Numbered from the stretch's first letter, positions 9,862-22,396 are shown. The stretch: DNA of 64,000 nucleotides from Cavenderia fasciculata (GCF_000203815.1 NW_004457734.1:255233-319232); one strand, 5' to 3'. The notes: generated from the sequence alone by a model not told the origin. A program made the numbers and translations.

Positions 9862-12079
9862 TCACAAAATGGTGGACTTTATCCAACCTATTAGGCTCTT
9901 TAAAGGATTATTATTATCTTCTTGGTTATTATCACTTTTGAGTTGATTTAAATAATCTATGAGTAATTGTTTGGTTTCATAGTGGGATTTATATTTCATA
10001 GTTTTAATGACTCTTTTAATTGATTCGATTCCCTCTTTATCTTTGAATTGAGGTAGAATCAACTTGACTATATCATATCGCCCATTATTGGATGCTTTTT
10101 GGAGTACATTTTCATTACATTTCACATTTCTGGTATCGATCAGAAATGATGCTGTTTCTACATGGCCATAAATACAAGCATACTCGAGAGCCCTTTCTGT
10201 ACATCCTTCACTACGATTATCATGTAAAAACTAATAAATAATATAAAGTCAGAGAGATCGATTTATCATCAATAAATAATGGGATTTGTTGTTGTTGTTG
10301 TTTCAAAGTACATACTTGAACCATTTCCATATCACCATTCATTGATGCCCAATCCATAGCATTGGTTGTTGCACCTTCACTACGATGCTCATGAAGGAAC
10401 TTTACCATTTCAATGTCGCCGTTTTCAGCTGCATAATCCATAGCCCACATAGTTGCACCTTCACTACGATGCTCTTGAAGGAACTTGACAATTTCAATGT
10501 GTCCAAATCGAGCAGCATAATCCATAGCATCTGTTGTTGCACTTTCACTTGTTTTGTTGAAATGAAGAAACTTTATAATTTCAATGTGACCATATCTAGC
10601 AGCTTCATTAATAATGTTATTTATCGTCCAAATAGTACTGTCAGCACTCAAGAAACGGTCATAGAGATAATAGAAAATATCCAATTTATCGTATTCCAAT
10701 GCTGCCAACAAACCATCTTTTGTACATTTTGCTTTGACAGTTTCAACAAGATAAGTTACCATTTCAATGTTTCCATTTGATATGACTTCACGATCTATTT
10801 CGATATCATCATCATCATCATCATCATCACCGTCATCATCATCATCATCAACATTTGTATCACTTTTTGAGGGTTGATTTTCATAAAGATATTTTAAGAG
10901 ATCTAGGGAGCCATTTTGTGATGCCCACATCATGGGTGTTTCACCTTGGATTGAGTGCTCATAAAGGTACTTTATTACATCAATGTGACCACTCATTGAT
11001 GCCCAATCAACAGCCCAAGTTGACGCACCTTCACTACGGTGTTCTTGAAGGAACTTTACAATTTCAATGTGTCCCTTCATCGATGCTGAATCTATAGCAT
11101 CGGTTGTGCATCCCTCACTACGATTGAAGTGAAGAAACTAAATAGATATGATATGATATGGTTAAATTATATTTATATAATCTCAGCTTTAATAGAATAG
11201 AATACAGATACTTACTTTTACTATATCTAATTTACCTTTAAGTGCGGCAACATTCATTGCATTCTCTGAACAACCTTCAGTTCTATTATCATGAAAAAAC
11301 TATATCATTATTTGTTTTAAAAGATAATTCATTAATTATTGAAATAAATAATTTATCGATCGATTCCAACTAACCTTTACAATCTCTAAACTATTTTTTG
11401 CAGCTTCATTCTATTAATAATAATAATAATGATTAATAATTAATTATTAAATTATTTTCTTTTAATTCTAAATTAATCGACTTACCATTGCATCTTTACA
11501 TTTAGTAACTCCACTATCATGTATATACTTTACTACTTCAATTGAAGATGTTCCACAAGCCAAAAACATGTGTCCACTATTGAGTTTTATACCTTTGGTC
11601 GAGTGTAACATCTTTACAATTGATAGATAACTGGTCTTGATTGCAATGTTCATAGCATTCTCGAAAAAATCATGATTCCTATGCATACATCTCTTGATTA
11701 GATATTCCAATATCTCTTGACTAAAATGTATGTATTGTTTCTTGATTGTTTTGTTCAAGTACTGCCACTTAAATTCAAAGTCAGTTGACCATTCCACAAG
11801 ATGAGTAAGTGTATCCAATGTTGCATTACGATGACAACAGTATTGAGTGATAGCTAATCTTCTTCTATTAAGTAGTATTTGATTACAATCCGATGGTAGA
11901 TAATGACATAGAAAGTGCCAAGGCATTGCATACTTTGATATCATTTCGAGTCGAGGTAATTTGATGATATCTCTTCCTTTTAATGATCCTCCAAGATTAT
12001 CATCATCTATCCGATTGAATATCAATTGTCTAATATATTTATCTCTAAATATTGAGTGAAATGTTATTGTAGTCGTCAT
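9862..12079 (-). CDS. F-box-like/ankyrin-repeat protein, intact five-exon copy
   Basis: Exons (high to low coordinates) are 12079-11486, 11410-11375, 11299-11216, 11137-10316 and 10230-9862. All junctions are phase 0, giving about 634 residues. The start at 12079 (MTTTITFHSIFRDKYIRQLI) matches all paralogues; an in-frame ATG at 12145 is not conserved. The N-terminal ~200 residues form the family module (LKGRDIIKLPRLEMISKYAM, HYLPSDCNQILLNRRRLAIT). A 12-codon micro-exon, a one-repeat exon, and a long exon of about eight ankyrin repeats (GHIEIVKFLQEHRSEGAST) follow. An acidic Asp run interrupts the repeats (about 10800-10850). The last exon holds the conserved tail YETKQLLIDYLNQLK and LIGWIKS. 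The likely role is a substrate adaptor or scaffold; no partner can be named. The extra one-repeat exon is shared with the 6169-8418 copy but absent from plus-strand copies. Confidence 0.85.
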
Positions 12080-12199
12080 TGTACTAATTATTCGTACTAG
12101 TTGTACATGTAGATTAATTAACTTGAATAAGATGACTGTGGACAAAGTTTGTTTTTTTGTTTTTATATATTTATAGCATCAAAGGACCTTTATTTCTTT

Positions 12200-12757
12200 T
12201 TTTTTTTTGGTGACTTCTTGATTTTCTTATTATCTTTCACCATCAACACCCTTTAGTTGATTTAAATGGTCTCTTAGCAATTGTTTGGTTTCATAATAGG
12301 ATCTATGATTCATTGTTTCAATGATTCTTTCAATTGATTCTATTCCAGATGAATGTATGAGTGAGGTAGAATCAACTTTACGATATCATAGTGTCCATTA
12401 TTAATAAAATGCTCCAGCATTTTTCATTACATTTCCGTTTTTTTATATTGATCAGAAATAATGCTGCCTCCAATCCTCCATGTTTACAAACAACCTCTAG
12501 TGCCCTTTCCGAACACCCTGAGTACGATTTAAATGTAAAAACTAAATAGATAAATAGATAGTAGTAATGGAAATGAATTAATAATAATGTGAGAGAGTGA
12601 TCCATCATCTTATTATGTTCCAGTTGTGTTATGGTGGAGATACTAGAAAATATAAAATGATTAATTATAATTTTGAAATGAAAGCATGCAATCATTCAAA
12701 CAATTTTAACCCAATAAACTCACCTTACAATCTAAACTCTTTTTTGCTGCTTCATCC
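12200..12757 (-). pseudogene. Remnant of an F-box-like/ankyrin gene
   Basis: Only two pieces of the family survive. At about 12722-12757 is a decayed micro-exon (GGATGAAGCAGCAAAAAAGA, then a shortened splice junction). At about 12200-12543 is the terminal exon (FYILNR-type opening, CSERALEVVCKHGGLEAALF, KCNEKC, then YETKQLLRDHLNQLKG). The N-terminal module and the whole ankyrin exon are gone, and the terminal exon has at least one frameshift after KCNEKC. It lies directly upstream of the intact 9862-12079 copy on the same strand, so it looks like the far end of an older tandem duplicate. Confidence 0.75.
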
Positions 12758-12864
12758 TAAAGGTCGATCAAATAGAGAAAAAGAATGAATAAAATGATAG
12801 TCGTATCTTGATCGATCTTAAAGGCAGACGAAACAACCAATATTTATTTTCGTTGATTTAATTA

Positions 12865-13966
12865 TTATTGTTGCCAATATTGTTGAGTTGGTTGAGTATA
12901 CATTTGCTGTTGTTGTGGCTGTTGGGTATTTTGTTGTTGAGGTTGTTGTGTTTGTTGCTGTTGTTGTGGTTGCTGCTGTTGTTGAGCCTGTCCTTGTAAT
13001 TGTTGTAGGTAAAATTGGTTCTGTAGATTTTGTGGGTTTGGTTGCATCACTCTAAATTGACCTTGTTGTTGGAGGTTTTGCTGCTGCTGTTGTTGTTGTT
13101 GCTGTTGTAGTTGTTGTTGTTGTTGTTGTAAAAGTTGTTGTTGTTGTTGTTGCTGCTGTTGTAGTTGTTGCATACGTAATAATTGTTGTTGTTGCTGTTG
13201 TTGAATTGTCATATTTTGAATATTTTGTACTTGTTGTTGGGGTTGTTGAGTTTGTTGGGTTTGTTGAGTTTGTTGTGGTTGTTGTTGTTGTATACCTACC
13301 TGCTGTTGTCCTTGGTTTGCAAAGAATTGTTGTTGCTGTGGTTGACCTTGCTGAATTTGCTGTTGTACATGTCCTTGGATTTGACCTGGCAATTGGGTTT
13401 GTTGCTGTTGAGCAACTTGTTGCTGCTGTTGAGCAGCTTGTTGTTGATTGAAAAATTGTTGTTGTTGTTGTTGTTGTTGTCCCGGAATTTGTTGTTGTGG
13501 CTGTTGCTGTTGTTGTGTCTGTTGTTGACCTTGTTGGTTTGCCTGTTGCTCAGCTCTTTGTCTTAGAGCTTTCATATATTGATCTCGTTGTTGTGGAGGT
13601 AGGCTTGCAAGCTGAGCTTGTAACAATTGTTGTTGCTGCTGCTGAGCAGTTTGTTGTTGTTGTTGACCTTGTACTTGTCCTTGTACTTGCTGTTGGCCTT
13701 GTAATTGGGTAGTTTGTTGTGGTTGTTGGTAGGTTTGTTGCTGTTGAGCAACTTGTTGTTGTTGTTGTTGTTGCTGCTGTTGGGCAGCCTGTTGCTGTTG
13801 CTGTAATCTCTGTTGAAGCAAGGTTGCTGCTTGTTGTTGAATAGCATTCTGCTGCTGAATAGTATTCTGTTGTTGCGGATTAAAAGTGTTTGCTTGTTGT
13901 TGTTGAAGATTATATTGTTGCTGCTGTGTATTTTGTTGTTGTTGTTGTTGTGTCTGTTGTATTTGC

Positions 13967-14000
<34 letters not shown>

Positions 14001-16756
14001 GGGTCTGTTGTGGTTGCAATTGATTGATTTGTTGTTGAGGAGTTGAAACTTGCTGCAAACCAACTATTGGCTGTTGTGTTTTTTGAGCTGCCTGCAATTT
14101 GAGGAGCATTTGTAGCTGTTGTTGTTGTTGTTGTTGAGTCGGGGTCTGAGGGTTAGGTTTGGGGGGTCTGCTGTGGTGGAATCAGTCCCTGTTGACCTAT
14201 GTTCTGGGTTTGTACTTGTTGATTCGTCTGTTGTTGTGTATGTTGGCCTTGTTGGCCTGGTTGTTGTTGTTGACCTTGCTGTTGTTGTAGTTGTTGTTGT
14301 TGTTGTTGCAGCTGCTGCTGGCGTTTCACCAACATTTGAAGTTGTTGTGGAGTAAACTGTTGTTGTTGACCCGGTTGAACTACCTGTTGCTGCCCAGCTA
14401 TTTGACCTTGTTGTTGTTGTTGTTGTTGACCTTGCTGAGTTTGAGCCGTGCCAACAATACCTCCTGCCACAAATGGGTTCTGTGGTGTATTTCGATTAAA
14501 CTGTTGTTGTCCTGCTGCTACCGCTGCTGCTGCTGCCGCTTGTTGTAATTGCTGTTGTTGTTGTCCTGCTGCTACAGCTGCTGCCGCCGGTTGATACATT
14601 CCTGCAGTTTGTGGGAATTGTTGTTGCTGACCCGGCATTGGAACTTGAGGAACCGTTTGGTGCACTTGAGCTGCACTTCCAGTGTATTGCTGCGCACTTC
14701 CAGCTTGTGCTTGAGCTTGAGCTTGAGCCTGAGCCTGAGCTTGGGCAGCTTGAGCTTGAGCTTGTAGTTGTTGCAAAATATGTTGTTGTTGTTGTTGCAA
14801 TAACTGTTGTTGGTGTAATGCAAGATTTGTTTGTTGTTGGGTAGTTTGAATTTGTGGTTGTTGTTGTGTCTGTGCTGTTTGTTGTTGCTGTGTAACCTGT
14901 TGCTGTTGATTTGGATACCCCGAAATATGAGTAGCAGGTTGTTGTTGGACGATATTTGTTTGTTGTTGTTGTGGAGTGGTTGCAAAATGGGTTTGTTGAG
15001 CTTGTTGTACGGATGTTTGTTGGGGTTGTTGTATGTTGGGCATGGATGTAAGTCTAGGGTTTGCTTGGGTGGGAGTATGAGATTGCTGTGGCGTGATGGG
15101 GGTGTGTGGTTGCAGACCTGGTGTATGGTACACTTGTGCAGGTGACTGTAATGGATGGATGGTGTTTTGAGGTGGTGTGTTTTGCGACACTATTGGAGAG
15201 GTGGTAGAGTATTGTGGCATTGACATTTGTCTAACTGCTTGTCCTACACCCACTCCACCATGCTGCATATTGATTGGTTGTTGTGGTTGTTGGATGTTAC
15301 TTGTTTGTAATACCTGTGGAGACACTATGGGAGGTGAAACAGTCGGCTGACCAGTCGCCACCGATGTGATTGGCACCGCTGTTGTGATGGCTGGTTGTGC
15401 CATTGCGTAGCTGCTGGTTGGTGTAGTCACCATCTGAGGTGGTTGTTGCATTGGCATTGTCTTGGCTCTTTGTACAGCAGCTGCTTGTTGTGGAATATGT
15501 GTCTGCTGAACAGGTGTAACAACTGTCTGTTGTTGTTGAACTGAAATAGGTGGAGAATGGTGTTGTATCATATTCGCACCCACTTGCTGCTGCTGCTGAG
15601 GCACCATGATTGGCTGTACCTGCGCAGCTTGAGAAATATTGGGTGTAGAAGTTTGTTGTGTCATTGGTACTTGATGTTGTTGTTGTTGCTGCTGTACAAT
15701 CTGTTGAGGTTGTGTATTATTTTGCATTTGTTGAGCAACAATTGGTTGTTGAGTATTTTGTACAAGATTTTGTTGTTGTTGATGTTGTAGTATTGGTTGT
15801 TGCTGTTGAACTGCAACAGGTGGAGATTGTTGTCGAGGAGCAAGATGTTGTTGTTGTTGTTGTTGTTGTTGCTGTTGAATTGGTTGCTGTGTTTGTTGTG
15901 GTTGTTGGATTGGTTGTTGTTGTTGTTGTGGTTGTTGTGGTTGTTGAACAGCTTGTGGTGGAGATGTTTGGTTAACGATGGTATTGGTGACGGGAGTAGT
16001 TACAGATACTGGTGCAGGCGCAGGTGGTGCAGCGACTGGTGTGGGGAGACGTATACCAGTGCCGTTCATAGTGGCTGACAATAGCTCCTTGAGCAGTGCC
16101 ACTTGATCGACCGACGACGTCATCTTTGTCAATTTGTATTTATTGGTCGACCCTCTTTTAATCTCTATGTCCTCGTCGATATCCTCCAACACTCTATTCA
16201 ACGATTGCACGTGATCGTTGAGTTGCATAGTCGCCTGATTCACCGACACACCAGACTCCTCACCAATATTGTTTCTACGCTGATAGTTTGCCAATAGTTC
16301 ATTACTATTACTTTCAATATCAAGACTTAATTTAGTTCTAAGTAGATTTGGAACTAAAATAATAATAATAATTATTAATATTTGTTTTGTGTAATAATCT
16401 ATCTCTCTCTCTTTTGTCTATGATTTCATACTTATATTAGGATCAGTATTTGCAAGTAATTGATTAGGGTAGACTACTATAGAATCTAAGATCAATGATA
16501 TTTCACGTTGAAGTGATTCATAGCCACCAGAGAGTACTTTGAAATGACCAAGTATATCTTCCCAATTCCCCGTTGACGTTGAGTAGATCAACCCACGAAT
16601 ATCCTTTGTCTTGTCTTTAATTGAATTTAAATTTGATTCTATATCAACATCTTGTAGTAGTATTGGCTGTTGTTGTTGCTGTAAACGTGATTAGATTATT
16701 AGTATGTACATATATCATCACATCACAAACATTGTCAATGTTAAACTTACCATCAT
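12865..16756 (-). CDS. med8: Mediator complex subunit 8 with long Gln-rich tail (one frameshift in the sequence)
   Basis: Exon 1 is just ATGATG (16756-16751), exon 2 is 16678-16432 and exon 3 starts at 16353. The spliced N-terminus reads DVDIESNLNSIKDKTKDIRG, then TGNWEDILGHFKVLSGGYES, IVVYPNQLL and VPNLLRTKLSLDIE. This matches the MED8 head-module core, in which the order helix, W-x-DILG, VYP, LLRTK is diagnostic. MED8 is part of the Mediator head and bridges to the polymerase II machinery through MED18/MED20/TBP. The core is followed by over 1000 residues of Gln-rich sequence (also Ala-Gln repeats near 14690-14770), as in plant MED8 but longer. The frame breaks at a run of six G at 14161-14166 (six C in the coding sense): one base fewer would join the part ending near 14153 to the part 14109-12865. 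Because the run is homopolymeric, an assembly or read error is as likely as a true shift. Confidence 0.85.
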
Positions 16757-17508
16757 TTCTTTATATAATATATATACGATTAATAATAATAATAATACTA
16801 CAATCTACAGTTGATGATGATGATGATACAGAATATAATCTAACACCTATCCTTGTTTGCTCTCTCTCTTCTCTACTCAACTAAATTCATTAATAAAGGG
16901 AGGGCATTAATGATATAAATATATGACACTACGCAATAATTTAATTAAAATTAATTATGTTTTTAAAGTGGGTGATGAAACCAAAGGTCGATGATCATCA
17001 GTGAGTATAATAATAAATGTTAGTTATTTATTTATTTTATTTGTTTATCTATGACATAGATAAAGTTTGTATGTTGTATGTAATACAAGTATTTACTCAT
17101 TGTATACTTTGAGGATAGTTTGAGTGTCATGTGGTTATGATTATTTACTCAAAAGATATTTATTTTATTATTTATAGGTCGTAGGTTTGAAATCTCCCGA
17201 TAATCTCCTCCACAACTGTTCGCGAGCTGTGATGGGGAACCATCGATTTTGTGGGAACTTCACCATCAAGCCAACTATGGTCACTTCTCGTAAAAGAAGG
17301 AGAAGTTATCAATGATGACGCAATGAGAGAAAGATCTTTAAACTTCAACCCTTCTCGTTGTAAGTTAACCTTTAACTTTTAAACCGTCGAGAAGAGAATT
17401 CTCATCTCACACAACCTACTGCAGCGCGGTATGGTTTCAGACATTCATTCAAATTATATTATAATCATCAAACCAAATATTTAAAAGAGAGATAATAATA
17501 ATTAAAAG
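16757..17508. promoter_or_regulatory. Divergent spacer between MED8 and an SDR gene
   Basis: The MED8-proximal side is AT-rich with short ATA/ATG repeats. Bases about 17190-17440, nearer to the SDR start, are less AT-rich and contain small inverted repeats: CACAACT against AGCTGTG near 17210-17235, and the perfect palindrome GAGAATTCTC at 17394-17403. No coding frame with family features is seen. This part may be the SDR 5' region or an unannotated RNA. Confidence 0.35.
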
Positions 17509-18426
17509 ATGACAGATACTAGTAAAGTATTATTTATGGTTGGAGCCAGTTCTGGTTTTGGTTTATCAATTACCAAACTATTCCTTGAGAAGGGATTCCG
17601 TGTAGCTGCCACTGCTAGATCCAAAGAACAATTAATCAAGGCCGTCGGAGAGACTGATACCAACAAGTTCCTTGCCCTTGAAAACAACCTAAAGGAAGAT
17701 GAAGCTATCAACAAGACTGTTCAAGACATTGTATCTCATTTTGGTAGAATCGACATTGTCTTTTGTAATGCTGGTTACGGTATCTCTGGTGTCAATGAAG
17801 AAGTATCTGACCAAAACCTCCGTGACATCTTTAACATTAATTTCTTTGCCTATGCCTCTGTCCTCAGACATGTCACCAAGTACCTCCAAAGTGGTGCCCA
17901 CGTCTTCCTCCTCTCTTCCATCGGTGGTTTCAATCCATTCCCAGGTAGCATTGCTTACAACACAACTAAATTTGCTGTTTGTGCTCTTGGTGAAAGTTAT
18001 GCTGCTGAAGTTAAAGGTATGTAAATATAAATATATTAATATTAATCAAGAATGAATCAAAATTGACCAATTATTATATTTAATTTTTTGTATTTAGCAT
18101 TTGGAATTAAAGTAACCAATTTAAATAGTGGAGCATTTGCAACATCATTTGGATCAGGAATGCAACCAGCTGCTATCAACCTCCAAGAAAAGTACAAGGA
18201 TATTTACCAAAAGGCTGGTGAGTTTTATACTTCACTCATCCTCAAGGATGCTGGCAAGTTTTCCGAGTTGATCCTAGAGTATGTCAACAGCGATAAGCCA
18301 GAAGCTCCACTCAACTTGTTTATCGGTGCTGATGCCAACCAATTGGCTCACGAAAAGATTGCTCAATTACAAAAGGATCTCAAGGATAATGAACAGTTTA
18401 CCATTGACAGATTCTTGACCAAGTAA
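17509..18426 (+). CDS. Short-chain dehydrogenase/reductase, copy 1
   Basis: Exons are 17509-18016 and 18098-18426 and encode 278 residues. This is a classical SDR: the nucleotide-binding motif is GASSGFGL near residue 11, the NAG motif is in FCNAGYG (about residue 88), the catalytic Ser is in LLSSIGG, and the Tyr-Lys pair is in AYNTTKFAV (about residue 153). The length is standard. It probably uses NAD(P)(H) on a small hydroxyl or carbonyl substrate, which cannot be specified. The single intron follows AAEVK at the same site as in the paralogue at 21480. It is divergent from MED8. The ATG is preceded by an A-rich leader, usual for dictyostelids. Confidence 0.9.
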
Positions 18427-18673
18427 ACCAATTCAACTTCAACACACCAATCATCACTCCCACCCACTTATCAACCAAATAATAAACCCAATATACCAAC
18501 AAACAGAATCCAATCAGATATCATTGGATCGAGTAGTTGTTGATATCATCCCCCACAACCAACCGTAAACTAAAATATTAATATCTATCGATGATGTGAT
18601 GACTAAAGAATGACAAGATCTAGAGTTCCCCTCTGAAAATATTTTATTTATTGATTTAATTATTTTTTATAGA

Positions 18674-20596
18674 TTAATTATATTTAGATATTAAAACTGT
18701 TGGGTTTGATGATAAACCATTGAATCCAAAGGGAGTCCAAAGTAATTCAGTGCTTTTGATTGACTTGTTGTCTGTACGAACATTGGCGAAAAAGATAAAG
18801 TAGCCCTTTGAACTGAGTGGGTTGGTTGCATCAACATGTTGAGGATCACTTGGCTTTGCAAATGGACGAACACCACAACGTTGAAGAATGTGTTGTTGGG
18901 ATCCATCTGAAAAGGTTACCCGAATGGTAAAGTCACATCCACTATTTAAACAAAACCATTTGATTGGTCCTTTTGAAGGTTGAATGTCTAGGAGATGTGT
19001 TGGATTGGTTGGATCAATCGTTCTAATAATATTTCCAGTGTACGAGAGATATGGGTAGATTTGAGAGACATCGCTAACATTGGCATGACTGTAGGTAATC
19101 ACAATCGTATGTACTGGCACCCCCCTTTCGATTGGTGTTCCACTGTCTAGAGACGTTTGGCCATTAGTATCATTGACTACTTTGAATGGGTAGAATTTAC
19201 CATCGATTGAATCCCAACTTTGGTAGGTTTTGTCAGATTCTCTGTAGATGAGAGCACCTCCCCTGCTTTCATGTTTGCCATTTCTGATTGTGGTTGATCC
19301 TTCAAAGTACGACTGCATGGTTGACATTTCAAAGTCTGCAAACATTGAATAAATGTAGTTACTTGGTCTGTCACCAGCACCACCTTGCATAATACTTTGT
19401 TTCATACAATGACTTTGGTCACTCGGATCTCGAAGATGATCCGTTTTGCATTTGCTGCCTATTGGTAACCATGGTGGAAGTAATTCCATGTGGTTTATAT
19501 CAAATCCCCACTGAGATCCAAGTAAAGATCCATTTACGTATGGAAATTTACCAGCATTATAAGCTTCACCTGCCTGAATAAAAATAATCAAATTAATAAA
19601 TTAATCGTTCAATCAACTACTATATATGATACATACATGAGGTAGACCAAAAGCATGACCCTGTTCATGAACGAAAATAAAGGAATATAGATGATCACCT
19701 GAACCAGACATACCACCACCCAGTCCTCCACCAGTGTTGGCAAAGACACCACGATTGTTGAATGCAATGATGGGGGTGTAGAGTTGAATCTTTTCAGCAT
19801 TTCCACCATTGACTGTTCGGAGGCCACCAAGAAAGGTGAGAATGGAAGACATGACTGCGTAGCCCTCCTTCATCTGGCTGGTGTTGTTTACACGATAGGG
19901 TGGACCATTGTTGCGTGGACCAATGATCATGTATGGCCATTGAACCATACCAACTGGATGAGTCTTGGATGTGAGCTTTGAGACAGGCCATCTTTGTTGA
20001 AGTTCTGTTACGAACATGTCAGGGATCGTACCAATCCCTGGAAAGTTGGTATTGTTTGGAGTGGCACCAAAGAGAAAGAATGGAACAATCTTGAATAGCA
20101 TGTCGACTGTCTCACCGACTCGAACGCTTACATCTTGGCTCTTGACCTTGTCATTGGTATCATCTGGGTAAGCTACTACAATGAGACCTGGTTGGATCCA
20201 TTCCTCATTGGCAATGGCACTGTAATGGGTGGTCGAAAAGGCAGTTCCGTTGGCTTCGGTCTTTGGGAGATGAGATGGGTCGTTTAAAGCAATCGTACCG
20301 ACAATTGAGTGACTTCCACTTTGATCAGCGGTGGCAGAGGGCAGATTAAAGACAAGTTTTGGATTGGATACCTTGACATTACTACCAAAATCGACAAGAA
20401 CCAATGTTTTTCTACCACCTACAAGATGATAGGTGTAGTTTTTACCGGAAACTGTCCATTTTAATCCTTCAGCTGGAAGTAAATGAGTTTGACCAAATAA
20501 TAAATTTACATTTATAATATCATCAGCCTTTGATGATTCAATGACAATGAATAAGAATAAAAATGAAATTAAAGTATTTAAAAGATATCTTTTCAT
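18674..20596 (-). CDS. Dictomallein-like secreted metallopeptidase (family M66)
   Basis: Exons are 20596-19637 and 19573-18674 and encode 619 residues. The N-terminus MKRYLLNTLISFLFLFIVIE is a signal peptide ending near SSKADD. The active site HEQGHAFGLPH (residues about 310-320) is a complete HExxHxxGxxH zinc motif, and the only intron falls directly after the codon of the third zinc-binding His. Around it are the GGGLGGGMSGSGDH loop and, after the intron, the NYIYSMFADFEMSTM and KHESRGGALIYRE segments. This layout fits dictyostelid dictomalleins, which resemble bacterial StcE/TagA peptidases that cut mucin-type glycoproteins. The protein is presumably secreted. The gene lies between two SDR copies on the opposite strand. 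Which dictomallein paralogue this is cannot be decided from sequence alone. Confidence 0.85.
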
Positions 20597-20623
20597 AGGT
20601 TAAATAATTATTTTGTTTGTTTG

Positions 20624-20663
20624 TTGAAGAAAGAAGAATATGATTGAAGAAAGAAGAATATGA
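20624..20663. repeat. Two tandem 20-bp units upstream of dictomallein
   Basis: The unit TTGAAGAAAGAAGAATATGA occurs at 20624-20643 and again, identical, at 20644-20663. It starts 28 bases upstream of the dictomallein start codon, so it lies in the leader or core promoter. Confidence 0.8.
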
Positions 20664-20911
20664 TTAAGATGAAGAATGGAAACTCCACAAACAACAAAAC
20701 ATGAATGTATTTTTTTGTTACCTTACCTATCTGATGTTGGTTATCATTGAACTCAATCATTCATTCATTGCCTACTGCATCACATCTTCAGTGTACTAAT
20801 GATAAACAATCAATATTAATGTGTCAATAACAAGGAATGTGCAAATTCTTGTGCCAAAGTACTGTTCTCCTCTTCACCCATTGTTTTAAATGAAAGTTAC
20901 CAAATAGAACT

Positions 20912-20997
20912 AAATTAATCATAATAATATTCATGATCATATATACTAGCATTCAAATTAATCATAATAATATGCATGATCATACATACTAGCATTC
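20912..20997. repeat. Two tandem 43-bp units
   Basis: A 43-base unit beginning AAATTAATCATAATAATAT and ending CTAGCATTC occurs at 20912-20954 and 20955-20997 with two mismatches. Each unit contains a near-palindromic ATGATCAT core. It sits in the middle of the divergent spacer and could hold duplicated binding sites. Confidence 0.75.
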
Positions 20998-21479
20998 AAA
21001 TTAAAATTAAAGAGGTTCATTATGCATCATTGTCGATGTCCAACACCCATGCAAACACAACACACTTTTTAATGATTGTATTGACAACATCGACCCATAT
21101 GATTTGATTGGATTCTGTTTGTTGGTATTTGGTTCACCTCATCATTATAGTGAAAAAGAGATAATAACTTGAACAAAGATTATCGACCATCCTATTACTG
21201 ATCGATGTGATACGATGACCAAAGAATGAGGGGTTCTTTTAAAGAATGATCTTCTTGTCCATCGATTTTTAAAAATATCTATCTTGAACGAAAGAGGCGA
21301 AATTTCAACCAAGAAGCAAGAGATCATTGCATGCCATGTCAGCATTGCGTTCTTATTCTTTTTTAGTTTTAGTTCTTATTTACGACTATATATCCACTTA
21401 GGTCAATTATAAATAAGATGAACCCAAACAATCATGTCATGTTGTTTAAACAATACACAAGACCGAGATAGAATATAGG

Positions 21480-22396
21480 ATGACAGATAGTAGTAGTAGA
21501 GTACTATTTATAGTTGGAGCAAGCACTGGGTTTGGATTATCGATGGTAAAGGTTTTCCTTGAACAAGGATTTAGAGTTGCTGCAACATCAAGATCAAAAC
21601 AACAATTGGTCAATGCTGTTGGTGAGACTGATACAAACAAGTTTATAGCTCTTGAAAATAACTTAAAGGAGGATGAAGCTATCAACAATACTATTCAAGA
21701 TGTAATCTCTCATTTTGGTAGAATCGACATTGTCTTTTGTAATGCTGGTTATGGAATGTCTGGAACCACCGAAGAGGTATCCGACCAAAACCTTCGTGAC
21801 ATGTTTGATATCAATTTCTTTTCATATGCCTCTGTCCTCAGACATGTCACCAAATATCTATCGAGTGGAGCACACGTCTTCCTCCTCTCATCATCTAGTG
21901 GATTCTCTACATTCCCATGCGGTATTGCTTACAATACTTCTAAATTTGCTGTTTGTGCTCTTGGTGAAAGTTATGCTGCTGAAGTTAAAGGTATGTAAAT
22001 ATAAATAATATAAATATAACCAAACCTACCATTTACTCATTCTATTTCCATTTCTATTATTATTTAGCATTTGGAATTAAAGTAACCAATTTAAATAGTG
22101 GAGCATTTACAACATCATTTGCAAGTGGAATGAAACAACCAGAGTTGAACCTACGTCAAAAGTACAAAGATATACACGACCAGTGTAGAGCAATGGTCAA
22201 GGCATTACCATTCAAAGATACAACTAAATTTGCAGAGTTGGTGTTGGAGCTAGTCAACAGTGACAAGCCAACCGCACCCATCAATTTGTTTGTAGGTGCC
22301 GACGCCAATGAAATGGCTCATGAAAAGATTGCTCAATTACAAAAGGATCTAAAAGATAATGAAGAGTTTACTATCAATAGATTCTTGACCAACTAA
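21480..22396 (+). CDS. Short-chain dehydrogenase/reductase, copy 2
   Basis: Exons are 21480-21990 and 22068-22396 and encode 279 residues. The product is closely similar to copy 1 throughout (GASTGFGL, FCNAGYG, LLSSSSGF, AYNTSKFAV), with the intron in the same position and phase. The catalytic Ser-Tyr-Lys set is intact. The pair arose by duplication; the dictomallein gene lies between them on the other strand. Differences cluster after the intron (KDIHDQCRAMVKALPFKDTT against KDIYQKAGEFYTSLILKDAG), a region that shapes the substrate pocket in SDRs, so substrate choice may have diverged. Confidence 0.9.

Larger units (their letters stand above)
20597..21479. other. Divergent spacer between dictomallein and SDR copy 2
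   Basis: AT-rich spacer with two tandem duplications listed separately. Bases about 21150-21340 are more mixed in composition, with no convincing coding frame. It presumably holds both promoters. Confidence 0.4.

Noticed and set aside
12080-12145. Upstream ATG of the 9862-12079 ankyrin gene
   Set aside because: The extra 22 residues are absent in all paralogues, while the ATG at 12079 is shared.
13183-16078. Several long plus-strand frames rich in Leu/Val opposite the Gln-rich MED8 tail
   Set aside because: They are antisense translations of CAA/CAG repeats, low complexity with no start context or splice signals.
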